A stretch of 64,000 nt of DNA, taken from Mucilaginibacter galii. Its GTDB lineage: Bacteria; Bacteroidota; Bacteroidia; Sphingobacteriales; Sphingobacteriaceae. This document shows, piece after piece, positions 25,234-34,692 of this stretch; position 1 is the first letter of the stretch; every line of letters starts with the position of its first letter. Position numbers and translations under genes: made by a program. The notes under the pieces were generated by a model, which ran no database searches, was not told where the DNA came from, and saw only the letters and a list, made by a program, of their open reading frames with translations. The stretch is from contig NZ_BMDO01000001.1 of the NCBI RefSeq assembly GCF_014635825.1, positions 62,001-126,000 of the forward strand. Direction: 5' to 3'.

Positions 25234-27141
25234 TTATGCGTAAGCACGGGTATTTTTACCTTCCATCCAATTGGCAAAGGCTTTATTTACCACACGGTTA
25301 CCGCCTGGGGTTGGGTAATCGCCACTAAAGTACCAGTCGCCCAAATGATCAGGACAAGCAGTGTGCAGGTTATCAAGCGTTTGGTAAATTACCTCCACCT
25401 CCGCTTGGGTACCTTTAGGTGTAATAATTTTAGCTATACGGTCAGAGATCTGCTGATCGGTAAAAGGCGCATAAATCGCTTTAACAAAGTTTTCTACCTC
25501 TTCTTTAGGCAAATCTAAACTTGCTTGTGATTTTTGGTAGGCTTCCAGCAATATGTCTTCCTGTCCGCTTTCCTTCAACAGACTCACTGCAGCTTCGAAA
25601 GCCACAAATTCGCCCATACGCGACATATCAATACCGTAACAGTCAGGATAACGTATTTGTGGTGCCGATGATACCACAATGATCTTTTTAGGACCTAAAC
25701 GGTCTAAGATCTTCAAAATGCTTTGCTTGAGCGTAGTACCACGAACAATAGAATCATCCAGTACCACTAAAGTATCTGCTCCTTTTTTGATCAAACCGTA
25801 AGTGGTATCATAAACATGAGCAACCATTTCGCTACGGTCGGCATCCTGTGTAATGAATGTACGCAGCTTAACGTCTTTAATAGCGATTTTTTCTACACGT
25901 GGTGCTAAACTCAACACCTCGCTCAATTCCTCGTCGCTAATTTTATCATCGCGGTTTAACAACCTTTCGCGCTGGTATTGTTTTACGTATTTGTTTACGC
26001 CTTCTACCATGCCGTAAAAAGCAATTTCTGCAGTGTTTGGAATGTAAGAGAATACGGTATTTTTAATATCGTTACCTACCGCATCCAGTATTTGTGAACA
26101 AAGCAAACGGCCTAACTGCTTACGCTCGCGATAAATAGAAGCATCGCTTCCACGTGAAAAATAGATACGCTCAAATGAACATGCCTTCTTCTCTTTAGGT
26201 TCGCTAAACATCTCCTCGCTCACAAATCCATCTTTTTTGATGATGAGTGCATGGCCGGGTTTCACCTCGCGAATATCTTCTAAAGGAATATTAAATGCAG
26301 TTTGGATAGCCGGACGCTCTGATGTGGCAATAACCACTTCATCGTTAACGTAATAATATGCCGGGCGTATGCCAGCCGGGTCGCGCATAATAAATGCATC
26401 GCCATGGCCAAATATACCGGCAATAGTATAACCACCATCCCAGCTCTTGGCCGATTTACGGAGTATCTTGGCTACGTCCATACTATCGGCAATCATTTTA
26501 GTGATCTCGATATTATCGTCGCTACCTTCACGTTTGAACTGATCAAACAAGCCTTGTACTTCGCTATCTAAAAAGTGTCCGATTTTTTCCAGGACGGTAA
26601 CGGTATCTGCTTTTTCCTTCGGATGCTGACCTAACTCATAAAGTTGTTCTAACAACTCTTCTACGTTGGTCATGTTAAAGTTACCGGCAATAACCAGGTT
26701 ACGTGTCATCCAGTTGTTTTGACGCAGGAAGGGGTGACAGCTTTCAATGGAGTTTTTACCGTGCGTACCATAACGCAGGTGACCTAACAAAACTTCGCCT
26801 GTAAAGCTTACGTTTTCTTTAAGCCATTCGGCATCCTTCATTTTATCCGGCTGTTCCTTTTCTACATCAGCAAACTTTTTTTGGATGTACTCAAAAATAT
26901 CGGCTACGGCATTGCTGGCCATAGAACGGTGCCTGCTGATGTAACGCTTACCCGGAGCAATATCTAATTTAATGGTAGCCACACCTGCGCCATCCTGGCC
27001 GCGGTTGTGCTGTTTTTCCATTAAGAGATAAAGCTTGTTTAAGCCGTACAGAGCCGTACCATATTTTTCCTGATAGTATGAGAGGGGCTTTAAAAGGCGT
27101 ATAAAAGCTACGCCGCATTCATGTTTAATCTGATCGCTCAT
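25234..27141 (-). CDS. Amidophosphoribosyltransferase-type class II glutamine amidotransferase (PurF paralogue)
   Basis: About 635 residues from the ATG at 27141 (MSDQIKHECGVAFIR); a TACTTTCG box upstream supports it, and an earlier GTG at 27159 is not supported. The N-terminal glutaminase domain has Cys9 as nucleophile, so processing would be needed to expose it, and includes EKQHNRGQDGAG and RYGTHG. The phosphoribosyltransferase domain has VVLDDSIVRGTT for PRPP. It is longer than Bacillus PurF (about 476), with an extended C-terminus. Role: probably the first step of purine synthesis; a paralogue with another role is possible. Confidence 0.85.
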   Translation of the reverse strand: MSDQIKHECGVAFIRLLKPLSYYQEKYGTALYGLNKLYLLMEKQHNRGQDGAGVATIKLDIAPGKRYISRHRSMASNAVADIFEYIQKKFADVEKEQPDKMKDAEWLKENVSFTGEVLLGHLRYGTHGKNSIESCHPFLRQNNWMTRNLVIAGNFNMTNVEELLEQLYELGQHPKEKADTVTVLEKIGHFLDSEVQGLFDQFKREGSDDNIEITKMIADSMDVAKILRKSAKSWDGGYTIAGIFGHGDAFIMRDPAGIRPAYYYVNDEVVIATSERPAIQTAFNIPLEDIREVKPGHALIIKKDGFVSEEMFSEPKEKKACSFERIYFSRGSDASIYRERKQLGRLLCSQILDAVGNDIKNTVFSYIPNTAEIAFYGMVEGVNKYVKQYQRERLLNRDDKISDEELSEVLSLAPRVEKIAIKDVKLRTFITQDADRSEMVAHVYDTTYGLIKKGADTLVVLDDSIVRGTTLKQSILKILDRLGPKKIIVVSSAPQIRYPDCYGIDMSRMGEFVAFEAAVSLLKESGQEDILLEAYQKSQASLDLPKEEVENFVKAIYAPFTDQQISDRIAKIITPKGTQAEVEVIYQTLDNLHTACPDHLGDWYFSGDYPTPGGNRVVNKAFANWMEGKNTRAYA

Positions 27142-27264
27142 GACTTGAAATGAAGCCACGAAAGTACGCTTTTTCTGCGTTAATCACGGTGGCAATTGTC
27201 ATTATAAAGCATTAATAGTTTACAGCAAGTATTAATAATTTATAAAGCCGTTGTGAATTTGCTG

Positions 27265-28767
27265 TTAAAGTAAATTAGCAAGTGCATCAGGAAAAATGCC
27301 CAGCAACACAACTATTAGTGATAGGATAACGATCATCACCAGCAGGTCTTTAGAAACAGCCGGATAATGGTTACGCACAGTATCTTCTTTGCGTAAAAAC
27401 AAATTGAGCGGAATTTTGAGATAATAAAATAATGATACTACAGTGGTTACCGCGCCTGTAACAAGCAATGCCAGCATAATACCTTTATGCCCGTGCTGAT
27501 ACACCTCGTAAACGGATGAAAACACCAGCACCTTGGCATTAAACCCTGCCGAAACAGGAATACCTGTAAGTGATATTAACAGCACCACAAAGCACACTGA
27601 TGCAATAGGGTATTTGGTACCTAAACCTTTATAGTCGTTAACGGTGTGGGCCTGCATGGCGTTGGCAAAATAAGTAGCCAAACCTAACACCCCTATATTG
27701 GCAATAGCATAAACTATCAGGTAAAAACTTAGCGCACCCATACTTTGCGGCGTAAACGTCACAATGGCCATTAACGCAAAACCCGTATGGCCAACACTTG
27801 AATAAGCCAGTATGCGCTTAACATTTTGCTGCCATATAGCGGCAAAGTTTCCCGCTATCATGGTAACAATAGCGGCTATGGAAAGTATGAGCGTAAAATC
27901 GAAGCGGCTCCATGTGGGGTTGAACATGAATGGTCTCAGAAAGGTGACCAGTAAACCAAAACCGGCAATTTTAGGCAGGGTTGAGAGGTAAGCCGTTACC
28001 GGTGTACTGGCTCCCTGGTAAACATCGGGTACCCAAAAATGTAACGGCACAAACGAAAGCTTAAAACCAATGCCGGCCAAAATAAGCACTACAGCCAGCA
28101 CAATAACTGTTGGATCGGCCGCTTGTAAATTGGCAACCATATGAGGATGATACAGATTAATGCTGCCGCTGAACCCATAAAATAAAGAAATACCATAAAG
28201 CATAACAGCCGATGCCGCCATCCCGAATAATACATATTTTAAAGCGGCCTCGGCGCTGAAATTACTTTCGGTACGATAAGCCACCAGCAGGTAAGATGCA
28301 ATAGAAACCATTTCTATAGATAAGAACATGGTTAGCAATGTGGCCGACATAACCATCAAATGCAGGCCTAATACCGAAGCAATGATGATGGTGTAGGCAT
28401 CGCCCAAACCTTTTTTATGCGTTTTTAACTGGTGATCCCAAGGGAAGTAAACAAGCAAAGTAAAGGTGACCGCATCAATGATCATCTTCAGCACAATATT
28501 ATCGTGGTTTAAGATGAGGTTGTTGATGAACAGGAAACGTCCTTGCTCTTTAAAAATAAGATACTGCCCTAAGTCGGCCGCCAAAACCAGCAACATGCCG
28601 GCGCAACCCAGCATACGGCAAGCCTTACCGCTATTTTTACGATAAATAAGATCGATGCCCAGCACCAGCAAAAACAAACCCGCCAGGCAAAGTTCGGGCT
28701 TAAAAACCAGCAGGCTGCTCATTACATCATCGAGCTGTTGGGTAAGATATGGCGGTACTTGCTGCAT
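27265..28767 (-). CDS. nuoN: NADH-quinone oxidoreductase subunit N
   Basis: 500 residues, an antiporter-like membrane subunit of complex I that carries protons. Conserved: LMVMSATLLTMFLSIEMVSIA with a Glu in helix 5 and KLSFVPLHFWVPDVYQGAST with a Lys and an amphipathic connection. It is the last gene of the operon, 3 bp after nuoM. Confidence 0.96.
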   Translation of the reverse strand: MQQVPPYLTQQLDDVMSSLLVFKPELCLAGLFLLVLGIDLIYRKNSGKACRMLGCAGMLLVLAADLGQYLIFKEQGRFLFINNLILNHDNIVLKMIIDAVTFTLLVYFPWDHQLKTHKKGLGDAYTIIIASVLGLHLMVMSATLLTMFLSIEMVSIASYLLVAYRTESNFSAEAALKYVLFGMAASAVMLYGISLFYGFSGSINLYHPHMVANLQAADPTVIVLAVVLILAGIGFKLSFVPLHFWVPDVYQGASTPVTAYLSTLPKIAGFGLLVTFLRPFMFNPTWSRFDFTLILSIAAIVTMIAGNFAAIWQQNVKRILAYSSVGHTGFALMAIVTFTPQSMGALSFYLIVYAIANIGVLGLATYFANAMQAHTVNDYKGLGTKYPIASVCFVVLLISLTGIPVSAGFNAKVLVFSSVYEVYQHGHKGIMLALLVTGAVTTVVSLFYYLKIPLNLFLRKEDTVRNHYPAVSKDLLVMIVILSLIVVLLGIFPDALANLL

Positions 28768-28770
28768 ACG

Positions 28771-30369
28771 TTAACGTACCATTTGTTTAGTAAATTCTAC
28801 CAGCGCCAATACCGAATCATTGATCTTGCTAAATACCAGCGACGGCATAATACCCAATACCAATGCCAGCACAGCCAATGGAAACAGCGCTAACTTTTCA
28901 CGGAGCTTTAAACCGGTTAAAGCCTGCTTCCAACTATCTCCCCCCTTAAGTAGCTCTTTGCCGAAGAACATGCGTTGCAGTGTCCATAAAAAGTAGGCGG
29001 CGCTTAATAATATACCTATAGAACCGCAAACAGCCATCCAGTTAGGAATGAGCTCTGATTTAAATGCACCGGTTAGTGAAAAGGCCTCGGCAATAAATGC
29101 AGAGAAACCCGGCAAGCCTAACGAAGCAAAGAAAGCGATCATCACATAAGTAGTATATTGAGGATTAACCGTAGCCAAGCCTCTGAAGTTGTAGATGTCG
29201 CGATCGTGTACGCGGGTATAGATTACCCCCACCAAGAAGAATAGCATCGATGATAGAAACCCATGGCTGATCATCTGCATCATGGCACCGCTTACACCCT
29301 CGGCAGTTTGTGAGGCCAATCCCAACAACACAAACCCCATGTGCGATACGGACGAGTAAGCGATCAAACGTTTTAGATCGCGTTGAGCCAAGGCGTTCAA
29401 TGCTCCATATAATATGGAAACCACACCAAGCAAGCCTAACCAATATGCCCCCTGATAGGCTACCTCGGGAAAAATCCCGATACAAATACGAATGATGCCA
29501 TACCCTCCTATTTTCAACAGTACTCCCGCAAGTATGATAGATACGGGCGTTGGAGCCTCTACGTGAGCATCGGGCAACCAGGTATGCAGCGGTACCACCG
29601 GTACCTTAATGGCAAAGGCAATAAACAATACCACAAAAGCCAGCACACGCGCCGGAATGCCGAATAAGGTTTGATGGCTGAAGATAGAAAATACGGAACC
29701 TTGCTGGTAATTAGCCGGGTTCATCATTTGAACAATATTAAAGGTGTGGTTGCCCGTAGCCGGATCGGTAACGGAAAGGTACAACCCTACCATGATCAAC
29801 AGCATAAATACCGAACCAAATAAAGTATATAGGAAAAACTTGATAGCTGCATACTCGCGCCTAACACCTCCCCAAATACCTATGAGGAAGTAAAGCGGCA
29901 ACAGCATCAGTTCGTAAAAAAGGTAAAACAGGAAGAAATCTAACGCACAAAATACCCCGGCCACAGCCATATCCAGCAACAGAAAAAGCACAAAGAAACC
30001 TTTAAGGTTATGCTTAATTTCCCAGGAGGCCAATACGGCAATGACCATTACAACGGCGGTCATAACCAGCAGCAGTATTGATATACCGTCAACCCCCACA
30101 AAATAGTCTACCTGCATGCGGCCGGCGGTACCCAAATCCAGACTGATCCAGGATATCTTTTGCACAAATTGAAACTGACTTTCATGGTTAATGCCACCAA
30201 ATGCTGCACCTGTTTGAAAATTTATATACAGCCAAATACTCAGGCCCAACTGAATAAGCGTAGCAGCCAGCGTAATATACTTGAAGCTTTGCTTTAGCGA
30301 AGCCGGCAAGGCCAGGATGAGCAAACCAAACAAGGCAGGTATAAAAATGAGTAGGGTTAATATATTCAT
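28771..30369 (-). CDS. nuoM: NADH-quinone oxidoreductase subunit M
   Basis: 532 residues with about 14 membrane segments. Antiporter-like subunit: FFLFYLFYELMLLPLYFLIG with the key Glu in helix 5, KVPVVPLHTWLPDAHVEAPT with Lys, and LKRLIAYSSVSHMGFVLLG. Works with NuoL and NuoN in proton pumping at the cytoplasmic membrane. The gap from nuoL is 5 bp. Confidence 0.97.
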   Translation of the reverse strand: MNILTLLIFIPALFGLLILALPASLKQSFKYITLAATLIQLGLSIWLYINFQTGAAFGGINHESQFQFVQKISWISLDLGTAGRMQVDYFVGVDGISILLLVMTAVVMVIAVLASWEIKHNLKGFFVLFLLLDMAVAGVFCALDFFLFYLFYELMLLPLYFLIGIWGGVRREYAAIKFFLYTLFGSVFMLLIMVGLYLSVTDPATGNHTFNIVQMMNPANYQQGSVFSIFSHQTLFGIPARVLAFVVLFIAFAIKVPVVPLHTWLPDAHVEAPTPVSIILAGVLLKIGGYGIIRICIGIFPEVAYQGAYWLGLLGVVSILYGALNALAQRDLKRLIAYSSVSHMGFVLLGLASQTAEGVSGAMMQMISHGFLSSMLFFLVGVIYTRVHDRDIYNFRGLATVNPQYTTYVMIAFFASLGLPGFSAFIAEAFSLTGAFKSELIPNWMAVCGSIGILLSAAYFLWTLQRMFFGKELLKGGDSWKQALTGLKLREKLALFPLAVLALVLGIMPSLVFSKINDSVLALVEFTKQMVR

Positions 30370-30374
30370 CAGGT

Positions 30375-32435
30375 TCAGATCAATAATTTAATAATAAACA
30401 CCGCCAATACTGCTGCCAGCATGCTAAACAAGTAATACTGCACCCGCCCGCTTTGAAAGCCACGGAAAAAATTACCGATGCCTTTAACCAGTTGGGTAAC
30501 CAGATACAAAAAGCCGTCGACAAGGTAGCGATCAACCCAGGCAGCAAGGCCCGACAAAAACAGTGTTACCTGCTGCAGCACTTGTATAAAACCATCAACG
30601 ATGGCGCGGTCGAACCAGTACAGCGCATTACTAAGCAGTAACACCGCTTTAACAATCACCCGTTTATAAAATGCATCAATATACCACTGGTTATAAGACA
30701 TCTTGAACAGGAAACTGCTTTCTGAAAGCACCAATCTGCGTTGCTTAACATATACCGAAAATGCCCACCCCGCCACTAAAATGCTTAACACGCTAATAGA
30801 TACAGGTATAACATGATGGTAAATGCTCTCACCCAGTACATTATTAGAGAGACTAAACCCTTCAAATAACCAGGCGTGCTCGTAAGAGAAAGGGTTAAAA
30901 GAGAACAGCGGAAACAAGGAGCACAAAGACAGGAACACAAGCGGTATACGGAAACCCCAGCTGCCATCGCTCACATGCAGGTGCACATTCGGCAGCAGAG
31001 CTTTAAGTTTAAATTCACCAAAGAATACTTTAAATATCAACCGGGCTACGTAAAAAGCGGTGATGCCACTGGTTATAAATATGCCGATGGGTATGATCTT
31101 AAACCACACGCTCTTACCCTCGGCCCATTCAAACGCCTGGATCAGGATACCGTCTTTAGATAAATAACCCGAGGTAAATGGCAAGCCAACCAACGCCAAA
31201 CACCCAATTAAGGTAGCAATGAAAGTAAGCGGCATCTTTTTACGCAAACCGCCCATATTGTTGATGTTTTGCGCATCGATAGTTAGCTGATGCTCTTCCT
31301 TAATGTGATGTATTTCGTGGATAATTACACCGGCACAAAGGAACAACAGGCATTTGAAGAACGCATGCGTTGCCAAATGGAACAGCGACGAGGCATAAGC
31401 GTTAATACCCATAGCCATAATCATATACCCCAGCTGCGATATGGTTGAATAAGCTAGAATGCGCTTCAGATCGTTTTGGGTTAATGCGATGGTAGCTGCT
31501 AAAAAGGCGGTAAAACAACCTATAATAGCCAGCATGTTTAGTTCATCTGCACTAAACATGGGGTATACCCTACCCAGCAAAAACACGCCTGCCGCCACCA
31601 TGGTAGCCGCATGAATTAGAGCGGAAACCGAGGTCGGCCCCTCCATGGCATCAGGCAACCAGGTATGCAGCGGAAACTGGGCCGATTTTGCTGCCACCGC
31701 TAAAAAGATTCCGGCAAAGGCTACGTACTGCCAAACTTGCGGCATTTGACCGGTTAAAGCTATCCACATACCATTTTGAATGGTCGATTTAAATACCAGT
31801 CCATTAGTTCCGAAAAGCGCTACCAAATCAAAAGTGTGGTATTGGGCGAACAGGATAATGATGGCACTAAGCAAACCAATGTCACCTATCCGGTTCATGA
31901 TGAAAGCTTTTTTATTGGCCTGCACCGCACTATCGCGCGTAAACCAAAAGCCAATTAGCAGGTAAGATGAAAAGCCCACCAGCTCCCAAAAAGCATAAAG
32001 CAATATCATACTATCAACCACTACCAGTGCCAGCATGCTAAAGCAAAAAAAGCTGAGGTAGGTAAAATAACGGTTCTGCTCTTCAGATTTAATGTAAGCC
32101 GTAGAATAAATGTGTACCGGCAAGGCAATCACCGTAACCAGCAGCAGCATAAATGCCGACAAGTTATTTAATAACACCCCGGCGTTTACGGCAGTATTAC
32201 CAATGGTAAACCATAACTGCTGCGTGTGTAAGGCGTTATGGTTCCATATGCTTCCAAAAACTATGGCTGCACATACAGCACTTAAAAAGATAGTCACAGC
32301 AGAGATCCATCCCCCCACCCGGCCGCTACGTGCCGGAAGCAGCAGATTAATTATCGCAGCAACAAGCGGTAAGCCTACGGCTGCAAGTGCATAGGTTACG
32401 GTTTGTGAGTCGATGTATTGCAGTGTGGAGATCAA
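30375..32435 (-). CDS. nuoL: NADH-quinone oxidoreductase subunit L
   Basis: 686 residues, the distal antiporter-like subunit with a long C-terminal lateral helix (last about 150 residues). Motifs: LLYAFWELVGFSSYLLIGFW (Glu in helix 5), KSAQFPLHTWLPDAMEGPTS, and LKRILAYSTISQLGYMIMAM. The frame starts at a TTG that overlaps the stop of the preceding insert gene by four bases (TTGA), so translation is coupled to that gene. Confidence 0.96.
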   Translation of the reverse strand: MISTLQYIDSQTVTYALAAVGLPLVAAIINLLLPARSGRVGGWISAVTIFLSAVCAAIVFGSIWNHNALHTQQLWFTIGNTAVNAGVLLNNLSAFMLLLVTVIALPVHIYSTAYIKSEEQNRYFTYLSFFCFSMLALVVVDSMILLYAFWELVGFSSYLLIGFWFTRDSAVQANKKAFIMNRIGDIGLLSAIIILFAQYHTFDLVALFGTNGLVFKSTIQNGMWIALTGQMPQVWQYVAFAGIFLAVAAKSAQFPLHTWLPDAMEGPTSVSALIHAATMVAAGVFLLGRVYPMFSADELNMLAIIGCFTAFLAATIALTQNDLKRILAYSTISQLGYMIMAMGINAYASSLFHLATHAFFKCLLFLCAGVIIHEIHHIKEEHQLTIDAQNINNMGGLRKKMPLTFIATLIGCLALVGLPFTSGYLSKDGILIQAFEWAEGKSVWFKIIPIGIFITSGITAFYVARLIFKVFFGEFKLKALLPNVHLHVSDGSWGFRIPLVFLSLCSLFPLFSFNPFSYEHAWLFEGFSLSNNVLGESIYHHVIPVSISVLSILVAGWAFSVYVKQRRLVLSESSFLFKMSYNQWYIDAFYKRVIVKAVLLLSNALYWFDRAIVDGFIQVLQQVTLFLSGLAAWVDRYLVDGFLYLVTQLVKGIGNFFRGFQSGRVQYYLFSMLAAVLAVFIIKLLI

Positions 32436-33175
32436 GGTTTTGTGATGATGTTAATACTTGGGGTAGTTTCTGAAAATGTAAAATCAGCCTGCTTAATTTC
32501 GTTTACAGACAATTTGTAAAAGCTGTAAGCATCTTTTGAAACACTACCGTTAATGAGCACAATTACAGTTTTACCTGGGTAATTAAGTAAAAACTGATGA
32601 TATGCTTCGGATAGTTTGCATAACTTTTGAAAATTAGCGCGCTTAAGATGCTCTTTCGTGTAAACCTCTATTACACTGCCGGAAGCCGCTGCACCATAAG
32701 AGGCTGTTTGCCGGGGATCTTTTATTACATTGACCCAAGCTATGTCGTTAGGCTTCAACTCTTGTGCTTTTTCCATGTTGCTTAAAGTATCATTAACTAT
32801 AATAACAGGTTTGAGATTCATACCGGTAGCAGCAGGTGGTTTCATGGTAATTAACACCGCACCTTCTCTAGCTTGGTCACCGTAAATAGTCTGTGCATCA
32901 TTGTTTTTTAACACATCCAATTTCTCAATTCTATCAGTATTTATAGTATCTGATAGGCCTTTGAATATCACACCGTCAATAATCATCAATGGTTTAGTGC
33001 CTATTTTCCCTATTATTTCTAAAACAGTTTGCTTTTTCTTTTTAGACAGTTGGTTTACGGTGCTATTTGTTTTTGTTAACAATGTATCGTTGCTGAGTAA
33101 AACCTGTTTTTTTTCAACCTGCGCATTTACGACAATACTCCAAATCATTAACAAACCAGTTAGATATACTTTCAT
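32432..33175 (-). CDS. Exported protein of three TonB-plug-like modules inserted in the nuo operon
   Basis: About 247 residues from the ATG at 33175 (a TTG at 33184 is also possible); signal peptide ending VNAQ. Three consecutive modules of the same type: KPLMIIDGVIFKG... with YGDQAREGAVLITMK; KPVIIVNDTL... with YGAAASGSVIEVYTK; and KTVIVLINGS... with SINIITKP. This is the secretin/TonB-plug beta-alpha-beta layout seen in SusC plug domains, but without a barrel. It lies between nuoK and nuoL and overlaps both ends of its neighbours. I recognise no known complex I factor; function unknown. Confidence 0.75.
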   Translation of the reverse strand: MKVYLTGLLMIWSIVVNAQVEKKQVLLSNDTLLTKTNSTVNQLSKKKKQTVLEIIGKIGTKPLMIIDGVIFKGLSDTINTDRIEKLDVLKNNDAQTIYGDQAREGAVLITMKPPAATGMNLKPVIIVNDTLSNMEKAQELKPNDIAWVNVIKDPRQTASYGAAASGSVIEVYTKEHLKRANFQKLCKLSEAYHQFLLNYPGKTVIVLINGSVSKDAYSFYKLSVNEIKQADFTFSETTPSINIITKP

Positions 33176-33180
33176 GATGG

Positions 33181-33486
33181 TCAATCTTTTAACTGGTTAA
33201 TTTTTCCCGGATCAATAGTTTGATGCCTACGGTAAACGTTCAACACAATAGCCAGCGCAACCGCGGTTGAGGCAGCTGCTAATACAATGGCAAACAAGGC
33301 AAAGGTTTGCCCGGCGTTATTGATCTTATCAAACTTACCGAAAGCCACCATGTTTAATATAGCGGCATTCAGCATCATTTCAATACCAATGAGTACCTGT
33401 ATGGCATTCTGTTTGGAAAGTACTACGTAAATACCAATGCTGAATAACCCTGCGCTCACCAAAAGATAATGTGTTAAGATAATCAT
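33181..33486 (-). CDS. nuoK: NADH-quinone oxidoreductase subunit K
   Basis: 101 residues, three membrane helices with the conserved Glu residues in GIEMMLNAAILNMVAF. A small membrane subunit of complex I. It overlaps nuoJ by 4 bp upstream and its TGA overlaps the TTG of the inserted gene. Confidence 0.96.
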   Translation of the reverse strand: MIILTHYLLVSAGLFSIGIYVVLSKQNAIQVLIGIEMMLNAAILNMVAFGKFDKINNAGQTFALFAIVLAAASTAVALAIVLNVYRRHQTIDPGKINQLKD

Positions 33487-34028
33487 GTTGCAGATTCCTC
33501 CTTTCTTGAGAGATGCGCTGCACCTACCAGGGCCATCAATAACAAAACAGATATAGCTTCGAAAGGCAGCAAATAATTAGTCATAAGATTGACGCCGAGG
33601 CTATTAATGCTGGTGTTTTGCGGCGTCATTACGTTTTGTTCGGTAATGGCTTGTTTTATCCAGCTGATGTCATCAGCCTTTGCTTTCAAGAATATGTTGG
33701 TCAAAACCACAAAGAACGCTGCAGCCAGCAAAACAGCAGGCAACTTACTTACCGATAGTAAGCGGTTCTTTTGCTGTTTCAGTCCTTCCAAATTTTCACG
33801 GCCCGATAACATAAAGGCAAAAAGGATGAGTACTAATATGCCACCTACATAAACCACCACCTGCGTAACGGCTACGAAGTCGGCTAAAGAAAGCACATAT
33901 AACCCAGCTAGCGCAAACAGCGTAATGAAGAACATAAATACCGACCGCACTAAATTACCACTTGCAGCTACGTACAAAGCCGACCCTAAGGCAATAGCAG
34001 CCATTACATAAAACATAATGCTCACCAT
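33483..34028 (-). CDS. nuoJ: NADH-quinone oxidoreductase subunit J
   Basis: 181 residues, five hydrophobic helices. Typical FMFFITLFALAGLYVLSLAD and VTQVVVYVGGILVLILFAFM (the pi-bulge helix). Overlaps nuoI by 1 bp and nuoK by 4 bp, showing coupled translation. Confidence 0.95.
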   Translation of the reverse strand: MVSIMFYVMAAIALGSALYVAASGNLVRSVFMFFITLFALAGLYVLSLADFVAVTQVVVYVGGILVLILFAFMLSGRENLEGLKQQKNRLLSVSKLPAVLLAAAFFVVLTNIFLKAKADDISWIKQAITEQNVMTPQNTSINSLGVNLMTNYLLPFEAISVLLLMALVGAAHLSRKEESAT

Positions 34029-34624
34029 TAGGCTTTTCCCTCCTCTTTGGCTTTAAGGGCAGCGGCTTTTGCGGCTTGCTTTTCGGCCTGTTGCAGCTCA
34101 AATTCTTTCTTTTTCTCGTCTATTAATTCCTGATCCATGTCAGAAAAATGATAGGTCAAGTCGCCCAGTTGATATACGCTACGGTCATATTGGTTGGTCA
34201 TGGTAATACACTCGGTTGGGCATACCACGGTACAAAGACCACAATACAGGCACTTGGCCATATCAATATCAAACTTGGCAGCATATAGGCGTTTGGTCGA
34301 TCCATCGGAGGTTTGACCAATAGCTTGAGTAGCTTTGATAGATTCGATAGCGATGCAATCTACAGGGCATATTTTAGCGCACAGATCACACACAATGCAA
34401 TCGTCTATTTCCACATCCAGTTGGTAACGGCCAACTTCGGGTACCGGCAATTGCTGCTTAGGGTACTGGATGGTATTGGTACCCTCTTCGAGGCGCTTGA
34501 AGTAGTTATCTGATTTTACCGACCCTACCTGGCGGTCTTTCCTTGAGGCAAACATATGGCGCAACGTAAGCACCATCCCTTTTGAGGCGGTCGCTAATGC
34601 GTTGTATGTTTTTTTAAGTAACAC
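34028..34624 (-). CDS. nuoI: NADH-quinone oxidoreductase subunit I
   Basis: 198 residues. Carries two 4Fe-4S clusters in CIVCDLCAKICPVDCI and CLYCGLCTVVCPTECI, which pass electrons from the peripheral arm towards quinone. The C-terminus is an alanine/glutamate/lysine-rich helix (EKQAAKAAALKAKEEGK) that extends beyond the core. GTG start at 34624, 68 bp after nuoH. Confidence 0.95.
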   Translation of the reverse strand: MLLKKTYNALATASKGMVLTLRHMFASRKDRQVGSVKSDNYFKRLEEGTNTIQYPKQQLPVPEVGRYQLDVEIDDCIVCDLCAKICPVDCIAIESIKATQAIGQTSDGSTKRLYAAKFDIDMAKCLYCGLCTVVCPTECITMTNQYDRSVYQLGDLTYHFSDMDQELIDEKKKEFELQQAEKQAAKAAALKAKEEGKA

Positions 34625-34692
34625 TAATTGTATTCTAATTTTATATAATTACACTAATTTTCCAAATTGAGCAACCGCTTATCCCAATCACA

